A DNA stretch of 60,340 nt from SIG636 sp045592105 (GCA_045592105.1 JAZNUB010000036.1:1-60340), one strand, 5' to 3'; counted from the first letter of the stretch, positions 22,155-30,066 are shown. The notes: a model not told the origin generated them from the letters alone. Numbers and translations are program-made.

Positions 22155-22183
22155 TTTACAATTTTGATTCGTTTTGATATAAT
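22155..22183 (+). promoter_or_regulatory. Promoter for the DUF4268 gene
   Basis: TTTACA (22155-22160), a 17-base spacer and TATAAT (22178-22183). Confidence 0.75.
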
Positions 22184-22216
22184 AAAAGAAAAGAACTGCT
22201 TATAGGAGAGAATGGC

Positions 22217-23155
22217 ATGATTGAGTTAGGTGTAATGAAGAAAGTTGAAGATTTGAGATCGGTTTGGAGTCATGAAGCATTAGAGTTTACACCTTGGTTG
22301 GCAAAACCCGAAAACATAAAAATGCTTAATGAAGCAATAGGATTAGATATTGAGGTGGAAGAAACCGAATCGAGCGTTGATAGCTTTAGCGCCGATATTG
22401 TTGGTGTTGACTCAAATACAGGACGAAAAGTTATTATTGAGAACCAATTAGAAGACTCTAATCATACGCACCTAGGTCAAATAATTACATATGCTGCTGG
22501 TAAAGATGCTACTACGATTATTTGGATAGTAAAACGAGCGAGAGATGCACATAAGGCCGCAATTGAATGGCTTAATAATCACTCTGACGAAGATATAAAC
22601 TTCTTTCTCATCGAAATTGAATTATGGCAAATAAACGATTCTCTTATAGCTCCTAAATTCAATGTTGTTGAAGAGCCTAATAATTGGACAAAAGAAATTA
22701 AAAAGATTTCGATCGAATCTAATAGCGCAACAAGACAAGCGCGCCTTGACTTTTGGTTTAAATTTAATGAATTGGCTTTTGCGGACAATGAGTATAAGAA
22801 AGAGTTTAGGGCGAGGAAGCCCTCTACTGATCATTGGTATAGCATGGCTATTGGATTGTCAGGCTGTAGCGTTAATATTTTGTACTTAGTTCCTAGTAAC
22901 TCAATCATTGTTGAATTATATATCGCTAACAATAAAGAATTGTACGATAGGTTTTATTCCCATAAAGATGAAATAGAAAAAATAGTTGGATGCTCTTTGG
23001 ATTGGCGCAGACTACCGGAGAAGAAAGCAAGCCGAATTATTGTAAAAAGTCAGTTCGATTTAAGCGATACTACACTACTCAACGATGAAATTAGCTGGAT
23101 TAAAGAGTATTCAATGAAATTTAAGAAAGCTTTTTCTAAATACTATAAAGGTTGA
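22217..23155 (+). CDS. DUF4268 protein, PD-(D/E)XK nuclease-like
   Basis: This 312-residue soluble protein has SADIVGVDSNTGRKVIIENQLEDSNHTHLGQIITYAAG at residues 57-94. The D...ExQ spacing with strand-turn-strand is the pattern of PD-(D/E)XK nuclease-fold proteins, and the ENQLxxxxHxHLGQ block is characteristic of DUF4268 proteins. The C-terminal half (DHWYSMAIGLSG, VELYIANNKELYDRFYSHKDEIE, LDWRRLPEKKASRI) matches the DUF4268 domain itself. Its function is unknown; nuclease-like members occur near restriction or defence genes. It is a single gene with its own promoter and is visibly more AT-rich than the ribosomal genes next to it, consistent with later acquisition. Confidence 0.8.
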   Translation: MIELGVMKKVEDLRSVWSHEALEFTPWLAKPENIKMLNEAIGLDIEVEETESSVDSFSADIVGVDSNTGRKVIIENQLEDSNHTHLGQIITYAAGKDATTIIWIVKRARDAHKAAIEWLNNHSDEDINFFLIEIELWQINDSLIAPKFNVVEEPNNWTKEIKKISIESNSATRQARLDFWFKFNELAFADNEYKKEFRARKPSTDHWYSMAIGLSGCSVNILYLVPSNSIIVELYIANNKELYDRFYSHKDEIEKIVGCSLDWRRLPEKKASRIIVKSQFDLSDTTLLNDEISWIKEYSMKFKKAFSKYYKG

Positions 23156-23160
23156 TAAGT

Positions 23161-23187
23161 AAAGAGAAGGTCAAGTGCCTTCTCTTT
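23161..23187. terminator. Convergent bidirectional terminator
   Basis: AAAGAGAAGG (23161-23170) pairs with CCTTCTCTTT (23178-23187). It lies six bases after the DUF4268 stop, and its right arm is part of the last codons of the leftward DUF975 gene. Confidence 0.75.
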
Positions 23188-23911
23188 GTCTTAGTTGTTT
23201 CTTCTTGCCTTTTCTTTCCTGCATAAGCTCGCGGTAAAAATTAGCATCAACGGAGTTGCTATATGGCGAAAACCAAATAGTGGCTATGCCTAAAGTTAAA
23301 ACACAAAGCAAGGACCACCCTATCAAGGTTAGCCTAAGCTTTATATACCACCATCTGTTACCATACATAATGTCCTTAGAGCGCCTTAGCACCGCGGTTA
23401 CGGGCAGGTTTGGCTCCTCTACAAATATGTACGGCACTATCGCATAGTCAAATATTCTGATTATACCAACAATAGGCACTAAAGCCCAAAGAAAAAGCAT
23501 GGATTGCACGCCTATGGTTTTCCAAAAATGGGTTTTGTAATATATAAACGCATCCTTTAGCCGCACATCCTTTTTTTCGTTTGCCAAATCAAGCATAACG
23601 CGGCAAATACCCATATTTAGCGGTGCCGCAAGGATTATGAAGATAATAGATGCAATTAACAGCGTTGGACTTATCAATTCGTAAAAAGGCAGTGCCTTTA
23701 GAACTTGGGTAATGCTATCCTTCCAGCTTTCGTATGGGTTTTTATCAATAAACCTTGATAATATCGAAAATAACCGCGTAAAGGAATTATCGATATGCTT
23801 TAGCCCGTTTGTGCTTATTAGGCTGTATATCAAGCAAGCGGTAATACCAACGCCCCATTTGCTCGCTAAAGAATTATAAGCATTGCGGCGTATATTTTTC
23901 ATGGATTTCAT
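23171..23911 (-). CDS. DUF975 family membrane protein
   Basis: I prefer ATG at 23911 (MKSMKNIRRNAY), because the preceding AAGGGACGGTGG serves as ribosome binding site; ATG at 23929 is in frame but has none. The product has 246 residues with four or five membrane segments. RRNAYNSLxxKWGVGITACLIYSLI opens it, then LNMGICRVMLDLANEKKDVRLKDAFIYYKTHFWKTIGVQSMLF, and RRSKDIMYGNRWWYIKLRLTLIGWSLL. These are the recurring motifs of DUF975, a Clostridial membrane family of unknown role. This is the intact copy; a truncated copy at 24838-25150 arose by tandem duplication. Its promoter is at 23944-23972. Confidence 0.85.
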   Translation of the reverse strand: MKSMKNIRRNAYNSLASKWGVGITACLIYSLISTNGLKHIDNSFTRLFSILSRFIDKNPYESWKDSITQVLKALPFYELISPTLLIASIIFIILAAPLNMGICRVMLDLANEKKDVRLKDAFIYYKTHFWKTIGVQSMLFLWALVPIVGIIRIFDYAIVPYIFVEEPNLPVTAVLRRSKDIMYGNRWWYIKLRLTLIGWSLLCVLTLGIATIWFSPYSNSVDANFYRELMQERKGKKKQLRQREGT

Positions 23912-23943
23912 AAGCCACCGTCCCTTCATATAGTTCTGTTATA

Positions 23944-23972
23944 ATATTATCATTAATCCAAATAAAAGTCAA
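23944..23972 (-). promoter_or_regulatory. Promoter for the intact DUF975 gene
   Basis: On the minus strand TTGACT (23967-23972), a 17-base spacer and TAATAT (23944-23949). The identical arrangement recurs at 25183-25211 in front of the truncated copy. Confidence 0.6.
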
Positions 23973-23999
23973 TAAATAATATTTAACGAAGAAAAACGC

Positions 24000-24027
24000 A
24001 AATCGGACAGATATATCTGCCCGATTT
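24000..24027 (-). terminator. Terminator of the membrane gene, copy 1
   Basis: AAATCGG-CAG (from 24000) and CTG-CCGATTT (to 24027) form a hairpin followed, on the minus strand, by GCGTTTTTC. An identical copy is at 25239-25266. Confidence 0.7.
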
Positions 24028-24033
24028 CAGCTT

Positions 24034-24708
24034 TTATATTGCCGTTTCTTGCTCGCTTTTTTCGGCTTTTATGCGGTAAATAAGGAATAACAAAACCGAA
24101 ACCTTTAACGTAAGTGTGCTTATAATGGATAAAGCTATTTCGACTATGTATTTAAGGAAGGGGAGGGAAAAACCGAAGCACCATATTTGGTTTACATAAT
24201 TAATCGCTGTGATAATTACAAAAATGACGGCAGTGGCGATAGAAATGATCTGCATAACCAGTGCGATCTTGGCAAAGCGCATTTTTGATAAACAGCTTAT
24301 GCTTATAGTAGCAGTTGTTAATGCATAAACGATTGGTGTAACAAAGTTGCCCCAAAATTGGCTTATCCAAAAGATGGTTGGTAGGTAAACCGCATTGTTG
24401 AAGAAATACTCTAAAAGGCTTGTTCCGTACTCGCAAAAGGTTACAACGGTTTCTAAGGTCATTACAAAGAATATAACGCCTAAAAAAACGGTGGATTTGC
24501 CTTTTTTGTAGCAAAAGATATAGCCTAAAAGCAAGCATACGCCAAGAAGAGGTGTGGTAAAAAGGTTTAACAAAAGGGAAAGCGTCAGCTTGTGCATAAT
24601 GCTAATCCGGATTATAGTTTGAGCAATAGAGCAGAAAAACCAAAGTATTAAAAGCACTATGCTTGTTATTTTATACGGAGCAAGCTTTGTTGGTTTTAAT
24701 TGGTTCAT
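24034..24708 (-). CDS. Six-pass membrane protein, duplicated gene (copy 1)
   Basis: This 224-residue protein starts at ATG 24708 with AAAGGAGATTT upstream. It has about six hydrophobic segments and few charged residues outside the C-terminal IKAEKSEQETAI. No family is recognised. It is paralogous to the gene at 25273-25962: the first 31 residues (MNQLKPTKLAPYKI onward) and the last 13 are identical, and the block YKKGKSTVFLGVIFFVMTLE is shared, while two internal blocks (after residue 90, and around 150-190) differ strongly. It lies between the fragmentary azlD and the intact DUF975 gene as part of the tandem duplication. Confidence 0.75.
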   Translation of the reverse strand: MNQLKPTKLAPYKITSIVLLILWFFCSIAQTIIRISIMHKLTLSLLLNLFTTPLLGVCLLLGYIFCYKKGKSTVFLGVIFFVMTLETVVTFCEYGTSLLEYFFNNAVYLPTIFWISQFWGNFVTPIVYALTTATISISCLSKMRFAKIALVMQIISIATAVIFVIITAINYVNQIWCFGFSLPFLKYIVEIALSIISTLTLKVSVLLFLIYRIKAEKSEQETAI

Positions 24709-24720
24709 ATAAATCTCCTT

Positions 24721-24844
24721 TTAAAGCATTTTTATAACGTGTTCGGCGGCAAAAACAGCCACGCACGAGGCTATTGCCACCGTGGTAAGCCCTTTGCCAA
24801 GGATGGCAAACAGCATACCAACCGCAAGCCCGATAGCCGCGGCA
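24721..24844 (-). pseudogene. azlD 3' fragment (duplication remnant)
   Basis: The stretch encodes the last 40 or so residues of AzlD (GLAVGMLFAILGKGLTTVAIA then AVFAAEHVIKML) and the same TAA stop as the intact gene at 25974. It lacks a start codon and is joined at 24838-24844 to the truncated DUF975 gene in a different frame. It cannot make AzlD. Confidence 0.85.
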
Positions 24845-25150
24845 AATACCCATATTCAGCGGTGCCGCAAGCATTAGGAAGATAATAGATGCAATTAACA
24901 GCGTTGGCCTTATCCAATCGTAAAAAGGCAGTGCCTTTAGAACTTGGGTAATGCTATCCTTCCAGCTTTCGTATGGGTTTTTATCAATAAACCTTGATAG
25001 TATCGAAAATAACCGTGTAACGAAATTATCAATAAGCTTTAGCCCGTTTGTGCTTATTAGGCTGTATATCAAGCAAGCGGTAATACCAACGCCCCATTTG
25101 CCGGTTAAAGAATTATACGCGTTGCGGCGTATATTTTTCATAGATTTCAT
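24838..25150 (-). pseudogene. Truncated DUF975 gene (duplication remnant)
   Basis: From ATG at 25150 the first 100 residues are nearly identical to the intact DUF975 protein at 23171-23911, up to LNMGICR. At the 7-base joint the frame switches into azlD sequence read out of frame and continues with unrelated residues to about 24671. The protein would lose its second half, including the RRSKDIMYGNRWW motif. Its promoter (25183-25211) is intact, so a chimeric membrane peptide of about 160 residues could still be made. Confidence 0.85.
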
Positions 25151-25182
25151 AAGCCACCGTCCCTTCATATAGTTCTGTTATA

Positions 25183-25211
25183 ATATTATCATTAATCCAA
25201 ATAAAAGTCAA
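25183..25211 (-). promoter_or_regulatory. Promoter copy for the truncated DUF975 gene
   Basis: TTGACT (25206-25211), 17 bases and TAATAT (25183-25188) on the minus strand, the duplicate of the promoter at 23944-23972. Confidence 0.6.
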
Positions 25212-25238
25212 TAAATAATATTTAATGAAGAAAAACGC

Positions 25239-25266
25239 AAATCGGACAGATATATCTGCCCGATTT
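25239..25266 (-). terminator. Terminator of the membrane gene, copy 2
   Basis: Identical to the hairpin at 24000-24027 and likewise placed a few bases beyond the stop of the upstream minus-strand gene. Confidence 0.7.
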
Positions 25267-25272
25267 CAGCTT

Positions 25273-25962
25273 TTATATTGCCGTTTCTTGCTCGCTTTTT
25301 TCGGCTTTTATGCGGTAAACAAGGAATAACAAAACCGAAACCTTTAGCATAGGCGCGTTTATTAGGGATAAGGCAATTTTTACTATCTCTTTAATGGATA
25401 CGAGTGAAAAACCGTACCACAATATTTGGTTTGTGTAGTAAAAGAACGTGAGTATTACAAAAACCGCGGTTGCAGCGATGGAAACAATCTGCATAACCAG
25501 TGCGATCTTGGCAAAGCGCATTTTTGATAAACAGCTTATGCTTATAGAGGCGGTTGTTAATGCCGAAACGATTGGTGTAACAAAGCTGCCAAAAAGCTGG
25601 TTTATCCAAAAGATATATGGTATCTCGTTAAATGCTTTGTTGAAGAGGTATTTAAGAGTGTTTTCTCCTTTTATACAAAAGGTTACAACGGTTTCTAAGG
25701 TCATTACGAAGAATATAACGCCTAAAAAAACGGTGGATTTGCCTTTTTTGTAGCAAAAGATATAGCCTAAAAGCAAGCATACGCCAAGAAGAGTTGTGGT
25801 AAAAAGGCTTAACAAAAGGGAAGGCGGCAGCTTGTGCATAATGCCCACATAATCAATAATCAGAATTGTCGTTTGAGCAATAGAGCAGAAAAACCAAAGT
25901 ATTAAAAGCACTATGCTTGTTATTTTATACGGTGCAAGCTTTGTTGGTTTTAATTGGTTCAT
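25273..25962 (-). CDS. Six-pass membrane protein, duplicated gene (copy 2)
   Basis: ATG at 25962 follows AAAGGAGATTT; the longer frame to 26019 lies inside azlD. The 229 residues have about six membrane segments and the same identical ends as copy 1 at 24034. It differs in the middle (for example GENTLKYLFNKAFNEIPYIFW where copy 1 has GTSLLEYFFNNAVYLPTIFW) and near residues 160-205. It starts 11 bases after azlD, so it is the last gene of an azlC-azlD operon. No family is recognised; a link with amino acid export is only positional. Confidence 0.78.
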   Translation of the reverse strand: MNQLKPTKLAPYKITSIVLLILWFFCSIAQTTILIIDYVGIMHKLPPSLLLSLFTTTLLGVCLLLGYIFCYKKGKSTVFLGVIFFVMTLETVVTFCIKGENTLKYLFNKAFNEIPYIFWINQLFGSFVTPIVSALTTASISISCLSKMRFAKIALVMQIVSIAATAVFVILTFFYYTNQILWYGFSLVSIKEIVKIALSLINAPMLKVSVLLFLVYRIKAEKSEQETAI

Positions 25963-25973
25963 ATAAATCTCCT

Positions 25974-26291
25974 TTAAAGCATTTTTATAACGTATTCGGC
26001 GGCAAAAACAGCCACGCACGAGGCTATTGCCACCGTGGTAAGCCCTTTGCCAAGGATGGCAAACAGCATACCAACCGCAAGCCCGATAGCCGCGGCAGGT
26101 ACGCTACCCGTTGCGTAAAGTGCGGCGGGAAACGTCATTGCCGCAAGCACGGTGTAGGGGATATAGTAAAGAAAAGAGCTGACAAAGCGGTTTTTAATCT
26201 TTTGGCGCACCGCCGCAAAGGGTATGGCTCTTATAAGGTAGGTAGAGCCTGCCAGCACCAGCAGATACAGCCAGAAGCTTTTGTTATCCAT
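25974..26291 (-). CDS. azlD: Branched-chain amino acid exporter subunit AzlD
   Basis: AzlD is the small partner of AzlC; together they export branched-chain amino acids or analogues. I chose ATG at 26291 (MDNKSFWLY), with GGAGGGTG upstream inside the end of azlC. The 105 residues have four membrane segments, and GSTYLIRAIPFA near the start is the family mark. The azlC stop overlaps the azlD start by eight bases. The intact copy shown here supplied the fragment at 24721-24844. Confidence 0.9.
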   Translation of the reverse strand: MDNKSFWLYLLVLAGSTYLIRAIPFAAVRQKIKNRFVSSFLYYIPYTVLAAMTFPAALYATGSVPAAAIGLAVGMLFAILGKGLTTVAIASCVAVFAAEYVIKML

Positions 26292-26985
26292 TTTCGGCAC
26301 CCTCCTTTACAGGGAACAGCAAAGCACCCAAAAGCGCCGCCGCAACCGCGCATATACTAACGGACAGCCCGCTTGATACCACCCGAAGCGCGGGGATATA
26401 GTAGAACGCACAGCTTAAAGCGATGGATACTGTCACAACCGTTAGCACCTTATAGGATTTTTTTGCAACGGGCGCAACTATTGCGATAAACATACCGTAT
26501 ATGGCAATGCACAAAGCGTTCATAAGGCTTTGCGGCAGAACGTTGCCAAGTATACTGCCAAGCAAGGTACCAAGCGCCCAGCCTATGTACGGCAAAGTGG
26601 AAAGCCCCATAAAGAAGCTTGTGCCAACCTCCGTTTGTGCGGCGGCGGTTGCAAATATTTCGTCCGTCATAAAAAAGCCAAGCAACAGCCGCTTAACACC
26701 TTTAAACTCCGGCGCAACCTTTTGCGAAAGTGAAACCGACATAAAGGAGTATCTGATATTTATGGTTAGCTGGCTTACAAGCATCTCCAAAAACGCGCCG
26801 CCTGCGTGCATAACGTTTATGCCCGCAAGCTGTCCTGCGGAGGTTAGCGTTGTCATCGATATGATAAGCGCTTGCCACCATTTAAAGCCGTAGGACACGG
26901 CAAGTATCCCGAAGGTGAACGATACCGAAAGGTAGCCAAGCCCTATTGGGATTCCTGCCTTTAGCCCTTTTAAAAACTTGTTCAT
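26284..26985 (-). CDS. azlC: Branched-chain amino acid permease AzlC
   Basis: The large subunit of the AzlCD exporter. The 233 residues show GLKAGIPIGLGYLSVSFTFGILAV at the start, SAGQLAGINVMHAGGAFLEMLVSQLTINIRYSFMSVSLS in the middle and FFMTDEIFATA, all typical. About seven membrane segments are present. It is transcribed leftward with azlD; ilvBN is present 7 kb away, so both synthesis and export of branched-chain amino acids are encoded in the window. Confidence 0.92.
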   Translation of the reverse strand: MNKFLKGLKAGIPIGLGYLSVSFTFGILAVSYGFKWWQALIISMTTLTSAGQLAGINVMHAGGAFLEMLVSQLTINIRYSFMSVSLSQKVAPEFKGVKRLLLGFFMTDEIFATAAAQTEVGTSFFMGLSTLPYIGWALGTLLGSILGNVLPQSLMNALCIAIYGMFIAIVAPVAKKSYKVLTVVTVSIALSCAFYYIPALRVVSSGLSVSICAVAAALLGALLFPVKEGAENG

Positions 26986-27042
26986 TTAAACATCTTCTTA
27001 CTTTTATTGATATTTATATAAATACGCCGTTGTTTTTAGCGG

Positions 27043-27071
27043 TTGATTATTGAAGCTTTTTGTGGTAAACT
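27043..27071 (+). promoter_or_regulatory. Promoter for the 27,094 dehydrogenase
   Basis: TTGATT (27043-27048), a 17-base spacer and TAAACT (27066-27071) with TG upstream of the -10 box. Confidence 0.6.
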
Positions 27072-27093
27072 GTAACAGTTAGGGGGTATAACT

Positions 27094-28041
27094 ATGAATA
27101 TATCTGTTTTGGATGCCGGCACCTTAGGCACCGACCTTGATTTAAGCGTGCTTAACGGATTTGGCACCGTTTCCGTTTACGAAAGTACAAGCGCCAGCGA
27201 TACGGCACAGCGTATTAAGGATGCCGAGGTTGTTATTGTAAACAAGGTAAAGCTAAGCGAAAGCGTGCTTGAGGGCGCGGCGGTGCTTAAGCTTATATGT
27301 GTTGCCGCAACGGGCTTTGATAACGTGGACACAGCCGCGTGCAAGCGGCTTGGTATAGCGGTTTGCAACGTTGCAGGCTATTCTACGGACAGCGTTGCCC
27401 AAATAACCGTAGCAACCGCATTGCACCTTGCCTGCAATTACGGAACGTACCTGCCCTTTGTAAGCGAGGGGCGATATAGCGTGTCTGCCACGGCAAACAA
27501 GGTTGCGCCCCCGTTTTACGAGCTTAGGGGCAAAACCTGGGGAATAGTTGGCTATGGCAACATCGGAAAGCAGGTTGGGCGCATAGCCGAAGCGTTTGGC
27601 TGTAAGCTTATGGTTTGCAAGCGCAACGCCGAGGAGGGCGTTAACTGCGTGGATATAGACACGCTTTGTAAGGAAGCGGATATCATAAGCCTACACACAC
27701 CGCTTAATGACAGCACTAAGCTTTTGATAGACAGCCGCCGCATAGCCATGATGAAGAAGGGCGTTATATTGGTGAACGCCGCGCGCGGCTTGGTAACGGA
27801 CGAAAAAGCCTTGGCAGAGGCGGTGCTGAACGGGCATATAGGCGGGCTTGGCATCGACGTATACAGCGCAGAGCCGATGGCAAGGACGCACCCGTTTTAC
27901 GCTATAAGAAGCTTGCCAAACGTTTGCCTAACGCCGCACATGGCGTGGGCGGCATACGAGGCAAGAAAGCGTTGCCTGGACGAGATGGTGCAAAACATAC
28001 AGGCGTTTTTAAAGGGAGAACGCCGCAACAGGGTGGATTAG
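27094..28041 (+). CDS. D-2-hydroxyacid dehydrogenase (glycerate dehydrogenase-like)
   Basis: An NAD-dependent oxidoreductase that would reduce a 2-keto acid such as hydroxypyruvate. The 315 residues have the Rossmann loop WGIVGYGNIGKQVGRIAEAFG at about 150, the catalytic arginine in VNAARGLV, the glutamate in DVYSAEP, and the histidine in LTPHMAWAAYEAR. The substrate is not determined by these motifs. It is followed four bases later by an ABC exporter gene. A second, different family member (LdhA-like) is encoded at 32,003. Confidence 0.9.
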   Translation: MNISVLDAGTLGTDLDLSVLNGFGTVSVYESTSASDTAQRIKDAEVVIVNKVKLSESVLEGAAVLKLICVAATGFDNVDTAACKRLGIAVCNVAGYSTDSVAQITVATALHLACNYGTYLPFVSEGRYSVSATANKVAPPFYELRGKTWGIVGYGNIGKQVGRIAEAFGCKLMVCKRNAEEGVNCVDIDTLCKEADIISLHTPLNDSTKLLIDSRRIAMMKKGVILVNAARGLVTDEKALAEAVLNGHIGGLGIDVYSAEPMARTHPFYAIRSLPNVCLTPHMAWAAYEARKRCLDEMVQNIQAFLKGERRNRVD

Positions 28042-28044
28042 ACT

Positions 28045-29745
28045 ATGATAAAAAGATTTATTAAATATTACGCACCGCATAAAAAGCTGTTTTTTGCGGA
28101 TATGGCGTGCGCGCTGATGCTTGCCGTGTGCGACCTTATTTATCCCGAAATAACGCGCAGTATGCTAAAGGTGTATATCCCAAACAAGGAGCTAACGATA
28201 CTTATAGTGCTTGCGGTAGTGCTTGCGTTGGTTTACGTTATAAAGATGCTGCTTAACTATTTCGTTTCCTATTACGGGCATATAGTTGGCGTGCGTATGC
28301 AAGCCGATATGCGGCGCGATGTGTTTGCACACCTGCAAAAGCTGCCGCTTGCGTACTTTGACAAAAACAAAACCGGCACTATAATGTCACGCATAATAAA
28401 CGACCTTATGGACGTTTCGGAGCTGGCGCACCACGGGCCGGAGGATTTGTTTCTTTCCGTGCTTATGCTTGCGGGCGCGTTTATAATGATGGCGCGCATC
28501 CACCTGCCGCTAACGCTTATACTTTACGCGTTCATCCCCTTGCTTGCGTTCTTTGCCGCAAAGAAAAGGCGGAAGATGAGCGAGGCGTTTACGCTTTCGC
28601 GCCAGGTGATAGGCGAGATAAACGCAAACCTTGAAAACAGCGTTTCGGGCATACGCGTGTCCAAAGCGTTTGGCAGCAAGAACGAGGAGATAGAACGCTT
28701 CCAGCAGGGAAATGCGGAGTTTGTGCAAGCACGCCGCAAGTCCTACAAAGCGATGGCAGAGTTTCATTGCGGCATAAGCTTAATAACCGATTTTTTGATG
28801 GTGCTTATGTACCTTGCGGGTGGTCTTTTCTGCTATTACGAAAAGCTAAGCATACCCGATTTTACGGCGTTTGTGCTTTATATAAGCGTATTCACCTCAC
28901 CAATAAGGCGCATTATCGGGTTTGTAGAGCAATACCAAAACGGTATGACAGGCTTTAAACGTTTTTGCGAGATAATGGATTCCCCCGTTGAAGCTGACGA
29001 AGCTACCGCAAAGGATATTGAAAAAGCGGAAGGTAAGATAGAGTTTAAGAACGTAAGCTTCTCCTATGACGAGGGCAAAAACGTGCTTGAAAACCTTAGC
29101 TTTACAATAGAAAAAGGGCGCACGCTTGCGTTGGTGGGCCCATCGGGCGGCGGTAAAACAACGATATGCCACCTTATACCAAGGTTTTACAATATAAAGG
29201 AGGGCGCTATCCTTTTGGATGGCGTTGATATCCGCGATATAAGCCTGCAATCCCTGCGTGAAAACATAGGCATCGTAGCGCAGGACGTGTTTTTGTTTAA
29301 CTCCACCGTTTACGAAAACATAGCCTATGGAAACCCCAAGGCAAGCAGGGAAGAGGTGGAGGAGGCGGCAAAGCGCGCCAATATACACGATTACATATTA
29401 AGCCTTGAAAACGGCTACGAAACCACCGTGGGAGAGCGCGGCGTTAAGCTATCGGGCGGGCAGAAGCAGCGCATAGCTATTGCGCGTGCGTTCCTTAAGA
29501 ATCCGCCTATAATGATATTGGACGAGGCAACCAGCGCGCTTGATAACGCTACCGAGCATATGATACAGCAAAGCTTAGACGAGCTTTGCCGTAACCGCAC
29601 AACGATAGTGGTTGCACATAGGCTAACGACCGTGCGCGGTGCGGACGAAATACTTGTTATAACCGACGAGGGCATAGCAGAGCGCGGCACGCACGATGGT
29701 TTGATAGAAAGCAAGGGTATATACGCCAAGCTTTGGAAATCGTAA
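28045..29745 (+). CDS. ABC exporter, fused membrane and ATPase domains (MsbA/BmrA type)
   Basis: This 566-residue half-transporter functions as a dimer. Residues 1-310 are the exporter-type membrane domain with six segments and the coupling-helix motif near LPLAYFDKNKTGTIMSRIINDL. Residues 330-566 are the ATPase: Walker A GPSGGGKTT near 365, the Q-loop in GIVAQDVFLFN, the signature KLSGGQKQR, Walker B IMILDEATSALD and the switch histidine in VVAHRL. Substrates of such proteins range from lipids to drugs and peptides, and nothing here narrows it. It starts four bases after the dehydrogenase gene. A weak hairpin flanked by A and T runs (29758-29785) may terminate it. Confidence 0.93.
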   Translation: MIKRFIKYYAPHKKLFFADMACALMLAVCDLIYPEITRSMLKVYIPNKELTILIVLAVVLALVYVIKMLLNYFVSYYGHIVGVRMQADMRRDVFAHLQKLPLAYFDKNKTGTIMSRIINDLMDVSELAHHGPEDLFLSVLMLAGAFIMMARIHLPLTLILYAFIPLLAFFAAKKRRKMSEAFTLSRQVIGEINANLENSVSGIRVSKAFGSKNEEIERFQQGNAEFVQARRKSYKAMAEFHCGISLITDFLMVLMYLAGGLFCYYEKLSIPDFTAFVLYISVFTSPIRRIIGFVEQYQNGMTGFKRFCEIMDSPVEADEATAKDIEKAEGKIEFKNVSFSYDEGKNVLENLSFTIEKGRTLALVGPSGGGKTTICHLIPRFYNIKEGAILLDGVDIRDISLQSLRENIGIVAQDVFLFNSTVYENIAYGNPKASREEVEEAAKRANIHDYILSLENGYETTVGERGVKLSGGQKQRIAIARAFLKNPPIMILDEATSALDNATEHMIQQSLDELCRNRTTIVVAHRLTTVRGADEILVITDEGIAERGTHDGLIESKGIYAKLWKS

Positions 29746-29757
29746 AGATGGGTGATG

Positions 29758-30060
29758 TAAAAAAACGGAACGTTCCACTTTTTTGTAGGGGCCATTCACG
29801 AATTGCTTCGTTACGCGGCATCTAAAGCTAAACGCCGCATTTAAACGCAATGTGGCGGTCGATTCATGAATCGACCCTACGCACCGCAATGAGGTTTTGT
29901 TTTAACAATGAAGCGTGACATCTAAATCGTAGGGCGGGGGCTTGCTCCCGCCGAGCGCGGCATTTAAAGCCAAACGCCGCATATAAGCGAAAGGTGGCGG
30001 GTGAACGTGCACCACGCCAAGATTGTTTTTAAAAATGAAGCCTAACGCCTTGTTTGTTGG
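29758..30060. repeat. Intergenic repeat module with palindromes and a 142-base-spaced direct repeat
   Basis: No gene is present. Two imperfect 43-45 base copies starting at 29815 and 29957 (142 bases apart) each contain GCGGCAT...ACGCCGCAT and end in GTGGCGG. They alternate with palindromes: GGTCGATTCATGAATCGACC (29857-29876) and GGCGGGGGCTTGCTCCCGCC (about 29933-29952). GTAGGG or CCCTAC flanks recur. The module separates convergent genes and resembles dispersed intergenic repeats of Firmicutes. Confidence 0.7.
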
Positions 30061-30066
30061 GGTGAT

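Larger units (their letters stand above)
23601..26097. repeat. Tandem duplication: azlD end, membrane gene and DUF975 start
   Basis: Copy 1 is 23601-24844 and copy 2 is 24838-26097. The ancestral minus-strand order was azlC-azlD-membrane gene-DUF975. The novel joint at 24838-24844 is CGCGGCA, a 7-base sequence also present at 23601-23607 inside DUF975 and at 26091-26097 inside azlD, so recombination occurred at microhomology. Intergenic parts of the two copies are nearly identical, while parts of the two membrane genes have diverged. Confidence 0.85.

Noticed and set aside
23929..25168. The 165-residue frame at 24671-25168 as a novel fusion gene
   Set aside because: It is the out-of-frame product of a duplication joint between DUF975 and azlD sequence; the second part does not correspond to AzlD in its own frame.
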